Assembly: GCA_963556255.1 (NCBI GenBank)
Contig: OY744606.1
Coordinates: 76,183,268 to 76,247,267, forward strand
Source: Allolobophora icterica
Lineage: Eukaryota > Annelida > Clitellata > Crassiclitellata > Lumbricidae
Direction of reading: 5' to 3'
Length of the DNA: 64,000 nucleotides
Shown: positions 47,318-59,600 of the stretch, piece after piece
Position numbering within the stretch: position 1 is the stretch's first letter
Layout of the letters: each line of letters starts with the position of its first letter
The notes under the pieces: model-generated
What the model was told of the DNA's origin: nothing
The model's database searches: none
Seen by the model: the letters and a program-made list of their open reading frames with translations, nothing else
Program-made: the position numbers and the translations under genes

Positions 47318-50300
47318 CTGCGACAGAGAAAAAGCCAACAGTTCTTAAACAGACAACAATAGCAGTACTAAAATATTCAGACATCTATATATCTCACCCG
47401 TATAACAAAAGCTATTCAGCAGAACTCAAGAGAATTTTCAATTCTCTTCATCCTGCACCTAATTAGTCAAAAATTTCTACCTTGATAATCAACAAGGTAA
47501 TTGAGAATCAAATTCATTTGAGACTTAAGTCGTTTTAACGTAAGTCACAAGTCGACGTACCGAGGACATGGTCACAAGTGCAGCACTGTGGAACATCCAC
47601 GGAAACGTCAACGTCCACGCAACAAGGAAGACAACGACTGGTTGCTATGTGCAACACGTTTGGTGCAAAACAAGAAAGACATTGGCTTTGACTTCTTCCA
47701 CTGCATGTTTGACAGGAGTCGTCACACGACTCACACGACTAAATAACGGAGAAAAGAAAACAGTCACAATTACTACGATTATTAAATTCTAGTTTCTGAT
47801 TATTTTCTTTCACGTAACTTAAAAAAGCAAAAGGAACGATACAGTGATGCAATCCGATAAAGTAAGTAAGTAAGTAAGTAAAACGTAACAACATAACATA
47901 ATTTTAACACAATACTACATTATACAAGCAGCAAGATTCTTCAACGCAAGAATAACATCAATGATGACGATTGAGGATGAAACATGCATGATTAAGCTTA
48001 CCCTTACCTTTTCCTACCTTACCTTTCCTTACCTTACCGTTTCTTACCTTACCTTTCCTTACCTTACCGTTTCTTACCTTACCTTTCCTTTACCTTACCT
48101 TACCTTTCCTTACCTTACCGTTTCTTACCTTACCTTACCGTTTCTTACCTTACCTTACTGTTTCTTACCTTACCTTACCGTTTCTTACCTTACCTTACCG
48201 TTTCTTACCTTACCTTACCGTTTCTTACCTTACCTTTCCTTACCTTTCCTTACCTAACTGTTTCTTACCTTACTTTTCTTTTCCTTACCTTTCTTTATCC
48301 TACCTGACCTTTTCTTACCTTACCTTTTCTTCCCTTCCCTTACCTTTCCTTCCCTTCCCTTACCTTTCCTTCCCTTCCCTTTCCTTTCCTTACCTTACCT
48401 TACCTTTCCTTTCCTTACCTTACCTTACTTTTCCTAACCCATACTAAGTAAGATTGGCTCAAATACACACTTTCAAAGAAACGCACATACTCAAAGAAAC
48501 GAACATACTCAACCTCTCTAATGACGCGCTGCATTGGTTTCCCAGTCGCTTTTAGTACACGACTCTCATTGTAAAAGCATAAAGCGACTTCCATCAGAAG
48601 AGTGGGCTTCTCAGAGACTCTTAAGGTGTGCCATACAACTCTTGTGTTACAAATGTTGTGTTATAATCTAAATAAATGGCTGACCAGTTCATTTGCATTG
48701 TAGAACTGTCCAAACGAGCAGTCGGGAATTGTTTCGACCGTCGGGACAATGCAGACTCCATGATACATAGCAAAGTCATCGGAACAGGTGATGCAGTTAT
48801 CAGGACCATTGTCTACAGGAAACAATTACACACCTTTACAATCACTATTATTGTCATTATTATTATTATTATGATTATGATTATTATTAATATTATTATT
48901 ATGATATTAAACAAAATTTTAACGTGTACAAAGTGAGACAGAATTTGAATCTGAGACGTGGCTAATCAGGCACCAGGTGAAGAACACCCAGACATCTAGA
49001 TGTTTAATAGCCAGTGAGAATTAGTTGTTTTAAAGGCATGTCACAACACCATTTCACGTGTGATTTCAAGTGTTTTGGAATATTAAATGCGGGACACAAT
49101 ATCCGACTGGGTAGAATAGAGTTGGCTTGTAAGTGAAGAGCACCGGTTTGAGTCACCCCCCCAGAAGGTAGGTTGTTACATGGGACCTTGAGCAAGTCCT
49201 TTACGTACAATTCTCTGCGCCATAAATACTTCTGAACTTTTGAAGGAGAGTAATGTCAAAATACAGTCATATTTATATGTCTGCATTTGATTTATATTAA
49301 AAAAGAGCAAATAATTAGCATAAATTCTGGCTTCCAAGCAACTGCTAACACGAGCTTCCCGTCTCCTTTCTATGGGTCAACTTCACAAATGGTTGACAAT
49401 CGCGATTTCAGCTATGGTTATAATTACGATCAAGATTAAAATTAGTTACCATTCCAGAAAAAAATACAGAAAGCGAAGAAGAGAACAGCAGTACTTACCT
49501 GAGCAACCGTTGCACTCCATGCTGCAAGAATGGCACTGGCCATCCATTCTGTAGTATCCATGTGGACAATCGGTCAAGCACTGACCATTAAGCAGGTAGT
49601 GGTCAGTCTGGCACTCAAGGCATTGGTCATTTAGTGGACCATAGCAAGCAGAACAGTATTCGTGACACTCCAAGCAATGGTCATCCTCCTGATATTTACT
49701 GGAAAAAAGTGACAAAAGACTTTTATGGCACAATGTGTAAGTAGTCATCACTGGCAGTTCTGCACTTCAGTCTCCTTGATCCCGAGTCGTGTCACTCTTC
49801 GGTTGGCTGCCCATGGACTTCTGACTGTCCTTCGTATGCATACTGCTACAGCTCGGTTCAGAAGCTTTGCCTATGTTAGACCCACCAGCTGGAATCGCCT
49901 TCATTAATAAGAAGGTCAACAATGAGGTCAAATTCTAAGTACGGTATTCATTTATTGTAATAATTACAGGTTCCAAAAGAAAGGTGCTACCAAATAATCA
50001 GATACATTAAATTACACCTAAAATGACCAGAAGTTATTACATTGGCAACTGTAATAGTGATCTCTTCAACAGTAAGCTGGATGTACAATCCAACGGTTGA
50101 GAGTTCCAGCCGTCTGAACGAACTCCGTGTAAGGACCGTGGACAACAAGTTTTTCACACACATTCAGATACATACATAAATAAATACATAAAAACTTTAA
50201 TAAATAAATAAAAAGTTATGTGCATACTTGGATTCACACTGTGCCACACATCTGCCAGATGAGAGGACAAGACCCTTGAAACAGCGAATGCAGTCGACAG

Positions 50301-53300
50301 GAGAGCCCCCTGAACACGTCTGGCATGTGCCATGGCACAGCTCACAGCGATTCGTCAGTCCACCCGTCACGTGGTTGAAGACTTCGATCGGAAACAGACC
50401 CTCGGAACAATTCTCGGCACACCTTCCGTCATGGTAGAACCTGGAATTAATTAATTGATTAGTTAATGGAGTGTAACACATCTCGATGTCATAAAGATTG
50501 ACAGATGATTAATCCAGTATAATCTAATCTATGTATTTCTCTAGCACCATCATCATATCTTATCAGTTAATTGATTGATTGATTGATTGACTGATTCAGT
50601 CATTCATTGATAACACAATACACAAAAATTGATGGTAGGTTTCAAGAAAAACGTGGTCCAAAATCACAATCTGCTGGAGAAAACTGGTCAAAATCCGAGA
50701 AGTTGGAGAAACCAGAGTCCAGTTCTATGTTGGCTAATGAGGTGAAACATAGATTAAGACTTTATTACTGATTCATCACTGTGAGTAAGATACGGTAGCC
50801 AGTTGGTTAGAGTGCTCGCCCTGAAATGCGGAGAGTACGGGTTTGAGCCTCTCGTTAAACAGTTATTGTGTAGGGACCTTCAAAAAGTCCTTCACTCACA
50901 ATTGCTCAGCATCATCGATTAACATTTGATCATTAGATACTGGTTAGGGTGTTCCCATCTACTATAGAAAAATTTCATATCATTTATTTATCTTTCCCCA
51001 ACCCGCCATTTGGTGATCTATGGTATAGAAACTCTATAGCCAAAGTTTTGTTAGGATACAATAATATTTAGGACTTGCACAATCCAGTTGAAGTTCTGCC
51101 AAAATAGGCTTTTTCAGATTTTCAGGAAATATTTGTAAATTATTACTTCATCACGATAACAAAGGTGTATCTTCTGACAGCAACACATCTGATATATCAT
51201 CAGAATCTGAGGTTGGTCCTACAATGCCAAAACTTTCAAAACTAGAGTTTAGAGGAGAGTCAAAGTAGTTACACCTCAAGAGCTACACTTAATGCACTTG
51301 ATACTAGCCATAGAAAAGCTGCATACATAATTTCAGCAATAGCTTCTACAGGACAACGCCAGCAAGATGTTGAGGAGCTCATCTTGAATCCAAGTGCCAT
51401 TCTCCGAGCACGAATAAAACATCGTGAAGTTTTTACTTCAGAAATGAAGGCTTCCTTTGATCCAGTTGTGCTACTTGTCTTGCACTGGGATGGAAAAATA
51501 ATGGATGATTTAACTGGTTCTGGACGAGAACGGATCGATCTACTTCCAGTTTTTGGTATCAGGAAAGAATATGGTAAAGTTACTCCCTGTTCCAAAACTT
51601 CACAGTGGAACAGCGGTCACCATGTCAAGAGCAGTTGTGGAAATCATGGATAAGTGGGGATTGCGAAATCGCAATAAAGAACTTTGTTTTGACACTACTG
51701 CATCAAATACTGGACTTAAGGGTGGAGTTTGTATTTGTTTAGAGACTGAGCTTGACCAAGAACTTCTGAACTTATAGCTTGTTGTCATCATGTGTCACAG
51801 TGTCAGAGATTACGGTATGCTAGAAAATGTTTTTAGCCTCCATGATGTTACGCAATCTCCAAACCTGGAACTGTTTGTCCATTTTAAAGACTTCTGGCCA
51901 AGGGTAGACCAAGCTTCATTTTGAACAGCGATGGAAGACGAGAGTAGGGCTATGTAAGGTATAATTGGTCCATGAAAAGACAGTGTTATTGAGTTTGTTG
52001 TAATCCAACTTGAGAAATACCAGCCAAGAGATGATTATGGTGAATTGCTGGAGCTGTCGATTTTTTAGGCGGCCTTCCTCCGCGTGTAGTACATTTCAGA
52101 TATCCAACAGCTACACACCGTGCTCCCTGGATGGCTAGGGCCATTTGTTCTCTAAAAATGTGACTATTCCGTAACCAATAAGAACCTTTGCAAGCAGGGT
52201 CAATCGGATCAAGAAAACCTTGTTGGATCTCTTACCGTGACAAACTATAGAAACATCTGAAAGATGTAGGCCTATGCCTTTTTGTTACTGCGATTTAGAT
52301 CAAACACTGATTCCAAAGTCCGCTATCAACTGCAGCTCCAAGAAATGATCTTGGCTTGGTCTGCGCACTGTCGTCATATCATAACAAGAAAGTGGCGATG
52401 GCTGCTACAACAGCATTTAATCGCAATTTGTGGTATCTCTCTGAAGTCTTGGCTGGATTTGCTGTTTTTGACAACAAAGTCAAAGTTAAAGAAAGGAGAT
52501 TAATTGTCAAGACCCTCAATGAAAATGAAGGATCTGAGGAACTTCCAAAATGCATTCTACCTTTGCCTGAACCATCACTAACAGGATCACATGATTTGGT
52601 CACAAAATCTACTGTGAGATTTTTAAGATCCTTGGCAAGTCTGAAGACTTCATGCAATGTGATCCAATGGGAACTCCACGAAACATACAGAAGAGACCAG
52701 AATATTGTTCAATCGATCAGAGTAGTTAATCACCTGGCAGAACGAGGAGTCGTTCTTATCCAAGTATTTAACTCTTCCGTAACATGCATGAAGAACAAAA
52801 GCAGTTCTTTTGCAAGATCACAGAAATAAGTTTTCAGAACCAACGAAGGCTAGTGTTTTAGAACGAATCAGGCCAGTTAATGTTGTTTGACTGAAATAAA
52901 TAACTGGTAACTATAACTAATATAACAGACTAATAGTATGTCGTAATATACTAAATATAGTACTGTATACAATATATTATACAGTGAGAGTGTGACACAG
53001 TATACAGTATTAACATACAGTATGCATTAGACCAGGCCCGCCGAGAGGGGAGGGCAGGGGGGCAAATGCCCAGGGGCCCGGCGCCTTGTTAGGGGCCCGG
53101 GCCGGGCCCGCAATCAACTTATGAAAAATATTATAATCAGTTATAAAAAGTTTATGATTTTTGCCTTTAAAAATATATTATCTGATGCTTAACTACAATC
53201 AGTTTAAACTTCAAGCATCTGAATAAAATCACAGTTGTATAATATAATTATTTTATATAAATATTTTATTATTTCAGTTTGTGTGGGTTTTTTTCGTACG

Positions 53301-56300
53301 ACCCTATCATATAATATTTATATAAAGCCTAAAGCTAGTTTAGAGGCCCGTAACTGCTCTGCCTAGGGGCCCGTGACTGTTCTGACTAGGGGCCCGCGAC
53401 TGCTCTGCCTAGGGGCCCGTGACTGCTCTGCCTAGGGGCCCGGAATTTCTGTCGGCGGCCCTGCATTAGACTCGCTAGTGTAATATAAACAGTATATTCA
53501 ATTCATTTATTAAAACGTTATCCGGTATAGATTTTCATACTAATAAAACGAAATTCACAAAACTTTTGAGTGGTTTGTGCAAGTCCTAAATATTAAAATA
53601 ATCTGTTCAAATTTTTACTAGAGTTTTCTAACAGCTTCGGTCACGCAATAGTGGGTTGGGGAGTAACTTTTGGACACTTTCAGTTTTTGGGAACACCCTA
53701 ATACTGGTGCTTAATATAATACAGTTCAATTCAACTGTAGTTTGATAATGCCCTACTTAGACAGCACAGAGGTGAACAATGAAGCCATTAAAACATTAAG
53801 CGACATAAGTAGACTGGTAGAGGTAAGTTTTCAGTTTATAACGAAATACAGTATCGGTAGGAGAGTTGTGAATATGAGAAATGAGGAGGTAGAGAATAAA
53901 TGTGAAATAGTACTAATTAATAATGATAATACACTTAATGAATGGCAATTGACAAGGCCACAAAAGTTGACTGGTAGACCTTGTAGGCCAGCAGTCTAGG
54001 CAATCGTTTTCCTGCGATCCGATACATGCTGCACAATCCTCGTGACATGCGTGACATGTGGCATCATTATCTTCAAAGTGTCCTGTATAAAAGAATTATC
54101 ATGATTATTACTGTTATCATTGTTATTATTTCTATTATTGTCATTATAATTATTATCATCATTATCATCATCATCACTGAAATCATTAATATTAATATTA
54201 ATAATCTTATTAATATTATTATAATTATTCTTATTACTATTTTTAGTATAATTATTTTAAGAATTTTAGTATCATTATTATTAATATTATTATTGCTCCA
54301 GTACTTGGTTTAATTTGTATTTTTTGGAATGTTACCATGACTTATGGATACAGCAGACTAAAAGAAGATACCAAGCACCTACCATTTCCAACAACAGCAA
54401 TACATCGAATTTGACAGTCAAAGCCCACTGACCTGATGGACAATCTTCAACGCATGCAGCTGCGTAGAGTTTCAGAGGATGGTAGCATGAGAAGCATTCG
54501 TCATCTCCTGGTCCAAAACAGGTCGAACAAGCAGGATGACACCTACAACAAACATTCACCGTTACTCCATAGGAGACTTTGAACAACGAGATGAAATTAC
54601 TATCATGTAACTGAAAGAATAATATGTGATTAAGGTGCCAGACATCAATACTTGAATTAGAGGCATGGTCATTTGCTAAGGGGAGTGGAGATGGGCAGCC
54701 AAGGGTGGACGCTAAATGACCGATGGATTCGCGAAATAGAAAGTTTTAAGTTCCCGCAAAGTTGGGTAACCAGACTATTCACAAGCGTGTAGTTCTGAGT
54801 GGGAGAAATACAAGTACAATGAAAATAGTATAAGTACAATGAAATTAATATAAGTACAATGAAATGAATACAAGTACAATTAAATTAATACAATACAAGT
54901 ACAATTAAATTAATACAACTACAATTAAATTAATACAAGTACAATGAAATGAATACAATACAACTACAATGAAATTAATACAATACAAGTACAATACGAT
55001 TAATGTCAGCTGTTGTAGTTTCTGTAAGCAAGGTCTACTACACAATAGATAAGAAGCTGAGGGTTGGGGAAAAAGAGAAGGAAACTGTGAAATTACTCCA
55101 TTCACCCAACTCTACTTCGCCTACATACACACACATTTATTATACACACACAAACACACGTGCAGTCATGCACATATATACACATACACACACACATATA
55201 AAAACATGAATATAAATAGCTACAGATGTTTGGAAACGATAGGACGGTTAGATTACATTAAATAAATCAATCAACACAGCTTACTGATTGCACTGTAAAA
55301 TCCACAGCAGTACAATCATTACATACCGCGATGAATTGATTGTCCTGTATATCATTTAACTGTATTATTGTACTGTATTGATTGCACAATACATAACAGT
55401 ACAATCAGTGTACATTGTGATGAATTGATTGTTCTGCACCATCATTTGATTGTATAATTATACTGCAACAGCATTGATTTGAGATGGATCATGAGACATG
55501 CTGAATGACTGTACATTTGGCAGGTGAGACCAGTGGTGTCCGTGACGTCGATGTAGTATCCCTCGGAGCAGTTGGCGACACACAGGTCATTCTCCTGCAA
55601 CCTGTCACTGGCACATGAGACGCAGTCGCCTGCCTCCGGTCCAACACATGTCTCACAGCTCACGTCACATGAACGACAGCTGGATATCACATACAAAACC
55701 AATCAGCAATGGCAAGCGAGTTATTGATTGGGCGATTGACAGAATGATTGATTGGCTGATTGACTGCATGAATGAATGATTGCAAAAGTGATTGATTGAT
55801 TGATTTTACATCGACTGGGTGAGTGAATGATTGACTGATTGATAAAACTAACCGATTGGCTCGGTAACTGATTAGATGGTTGGTTAGTTGATTGATTGAT
55901 TGCATGATTGATTGATTGATTGGGTATGTGAAAAAATGAATGATGGACTGAATGATTGATCTAGTAAGTGAGAGTGATAAGCACACGAGCAAGCACACTG
56001 GCAAGACAGAGATTGAGTTAAATTAGACTGATTCTGATGTGTAGTTCCAGTATTTTCTTTTTAGTTTTGGCCTCCCTCCTCAATCTCTGTGTTCTTCTGG
56101 CCAGGACCATTACATGTATCTTCAACAACATTTGACAATAGTTCTCTTTTGCTGGGGCTTGCATGGGAGTAAACAAGAGCAGATAACTTGAACGGGTGCC
56201 ATATTAATGCTCAGAATAAGTGAGTGACTAAGCAAGTGAGTGACCGAGTGAGCAAGCAAGCGAGCAAGAAAATGAGTGGAGTTAGTGAGTGAGCATAAGC

Positions 56301-56583
56301 ATGAGAGTGAGTTAGGGATTCAGAGAGTGGGCAAGTGAGCCAGTCAGCCGGCCAACCAAGGCAGGTAATCACAAATTGCATAACCTTTACTCACACTCAA
56401 CACTTGCATTTGTAAAGTTAAAAATTCAAGAAAACAAAATACGGAGAGAAGTCAACAAGGATTTGATCACGAGTGTTAAGAGTTAATGACTTCAGTTTCT
56501 CTGCCCTGGCATATAAGGCTTGGCAGCCAATGGATTCCCCAGAGACTAAAAGCTTGGACAGAGCGCATTATATAAATGTCTAG

Positions 56584-56616
<33 letters not shown>

Positions 56617-59600
56617 CTTCAACCAGACCTGCCATCTTCATCGCGGAACTCGGAAAGTTTGCAGGTAACAACACAGACGGAATCGAGAAAGTCAAAGTCG
56701 TCTGAACAGCGGAGGCAGTTGGAAGGATCATCGGCACAAACCAAACAGTTTGGACCGCATGGAATACAACTCCTCTCATCCACATCTAAAACAACGTCAC
56801 ACAACCTCAGAACAACTAGGATCTGCATACCACACATGTGTACAGAGGTAACTGAATAGGCAGAAACCAAATAGGCAGAACATTACAAGTATCATCACCA
56901 CCACCAGTACCACCACCACCAGTACCACCACCAGTATCAACACCAGTACCAATGCCACCAGTATCACAACCAGTACCACCACCAATACTAGTACCACCAA
57001 TAGTACCAACATCAGTACGAACCACGAGTGCCAACATCGGTACCATCACCAACACTAACACCAGTACCAATAACAACACGAGTACCACCACCAACACCAG
57101 TATCAACACCAGATCCACCATCAGCACCAACACCAGTAGCCTCACAACCACCATACCACCAGGGCTGTAGTGGAGCGTATACGCGGGTATACAGCGTATA
57201 CTTACCTCTAGAGAAATTTGAGAGCGTATACTCACGAGGGTATACAGCGTATACTTACCTCTGGGAACGAAAATTTTTCAAAAATGAGAGGTTTTTAGAG
57301 GTTTTTAGGGCGAATGACTAAAAAAAAAAAAAAAAAAAAAAGGTCATCAACTTTTTCAGAGACAAAATCGTAAAAAGTCTGAAAATTTTCTGAGAATTGG
57401 TGAAAAGTCAGAAATTTTTCCTAAAAAAAGTCTTCAAATTTTTTTTACGCCGCTGGTCACCGCTAGCGTATACTCACCTCAAATTTTACCACTACAGCCC
57501 TGCATACCACCACCACCACCACTACCAAGTAATGACAAAATCTACTGAAATTTCGTACTTAACTTCCCTGACCAAAGCAAAATCTGCATTAAAACTTAAT
57601 CTGTAATGCGACAAAATTATTTCCTATATTTAAGAAATTAGCAATTCCGCTTTTCAACTAAATCTGAAATGAAAATGAACTAATTTGATTTTTAACCAAA
57701 TCAACGCTATCACTGAAAGCAATTCTTAACTGAACCAAACTTCGGCACCACAATGGAATCCGTGCTAAAACCGCGCCTGATAGTGCCTTCCAAGTACCTC
57801 TGAGAGGTACTCAGATGAGGTAAGTATTATATAACATCTTCTGATTACCTTCGAGATGGAACTTTGAATGCACCATTAAGACCTTTAGTCATCCGATAAC
57901 CAATACACATTGCCATAACAGTAGGCAACAGTATTCAACAGTAAACACTGGTAAGCATAGTTCGAGAATTCGCAATTTACGAATTTTAAGAATTTTTAAA
58001 ATTCACGAATTTTAACGAATTTTAAAACCGCAGTTTTAAAATTCGTTAAAATTCGTGAAAAAATAAAATAATAGAATTCTTTGCCTTGGCAACGAATTTG
58101 ATTATTTGTTTACTTTTCAAGTTTTTAAGCAAGTAAATGTCAGTGTCATAGGCAATCAATCAAGCAGCCGAAAACGAAGCTGACTAGAAACACAATAGTA
58201 GGCTACTGATATTCAGTTACTGTTCTACTTGGAGTTTTGAACTTCGAGTTCAATCATAGTTGGGGTGTGTGACTGTGATTGTCACTTCGTCAGTCAGCAG
58301 AATGAAAAAACCCCAGTGCCCCAGCTCCAGCGTGACCAGTCAGTCATTAACACAGCTTGCAACCAAACATGGTTAAAAAGGCTTTGTAACGTTCACCGAG
58401 CTGTGTCTTCTATACTTCATTGTTCTCTCATTCCGAGTCAGGAATAGCCAGTCCACTGGCACTGCTCCCTGACACTGCTCCTGGTTTCTGTATTTTCCCC
58501 ATGAAAATGCTTCGGAATTCGGCAGAACAACCAACAAATTCCTTGCCACAAAAACAACACTGTATTTTTGGATTAGACTTTTCTTCTCCTCCAAAATTAC
58601 TACATACTTCCACTCCGGTCTATGTTCTTTCATCTTTAAGAAATTAGAGTTTAGCTAAATTAATTCGTTACACAATAAACTTTTGTATTGAATTTTACAT
58701 TAAATTCTAAGCAGAAGCTTAACACAACAAATCATGACGTCACCACATTTGTTGTTGTTGCTTACGCTGTTTATGCAAAACGCCACTGTCAATGTAAAAA
58801 GGTGCAACAATGACGCAACGAATTTTTACGAATTTTTACGAATTTTAAATTAGACCAAAAATTCGCGAATTTTTACGAATTTTAAAACCGAAAGTCACGA
58901 ATTCTCGAACTATGCTGGTAAGCAACAGTAAACAACGGTAAGCAAACAGTAAACAACGCAGTCTAACTGTACCTGCATAGTACTGCAATGGACAGTTCTC
59001 CAGACATTCGGATAAGTTTCCTTCAACGTGGAGGAAATACCCAACTGTACAGCTGCGACAATTCCTCCCATTCTCCTCTGTCGGTCCAGTACATTCCAGG
59101 CACGGAGGCTCACATGGAAGGCACGCACCACTTACGGAATCATAGAATGTCAGGTTAGGGCATACGTCCACGCAATGACTGAAAGATAAAACTAGGTCAG
59201 GTTAGGGCAGAAGTTCACGCAATGACTGAAATGAAAGACATTGGCTACGATCCTTATAGAAAAATCAACTACAAGTCCCGTGGTCTTCAACGAGGTTTGG
59301 CAATTGTTCTCTGTCGCTGGACCCATTGCAAGAAACCAGTGATATTTTCGTTAACGGAAATAGGAATTAGAAGTAAAATTATCAATTTCCGTTAACGAGA
59401 ATAAGAACGAAAATTGGGAATTATTTTGAGAACGAGAATAGAACGAGAACTGAAATACGCTACAGAGAACGGAAATAGGAATAGAAATAGGAATTATTTT
59501 CCGAACGGAAATTATTACATAATAATTTTTGCGGTATGCGATATGTACAAGTGGGATCCGTCATGCGACCGTGAGCCATTAAGATCGGTAATCTTCGGCT

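Larger units (their letters stand above)
50945..53700 (+). mobile_element. hAT-like transposon with transposase relic, 2.8 kb
   Basis: Termini TAGGGTGTTCCCA (both ends) are flanked by a perfect duplication atactggt (50937-50944, 53701-53708). Inner terminal regions match further (ccccaaccc, atatttaggacttgcacaa near 51065 and 53575), giving inverted ends of about 150-200 bp. A disrupted transposase lies inside, with a nested MITE at 53033. It sits in the convertase intron between exons 50228-50440 and 53980-54082, antisense to the gene. Confidence 0.92.

Noticed and set aside
53742..53999. 85-residue forward ORF next to the hAT element
   Set aside because: It overlaps, in antisense, the convertase exon 53980-54082 and its intron. 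No motif or splice support.
56795..57235. Val/Leu-rich and Gly/Thr-rich minus-strand frames
   Set aside because: They translate the ACCAGTACCACC minisatellite inside a convertase intron.
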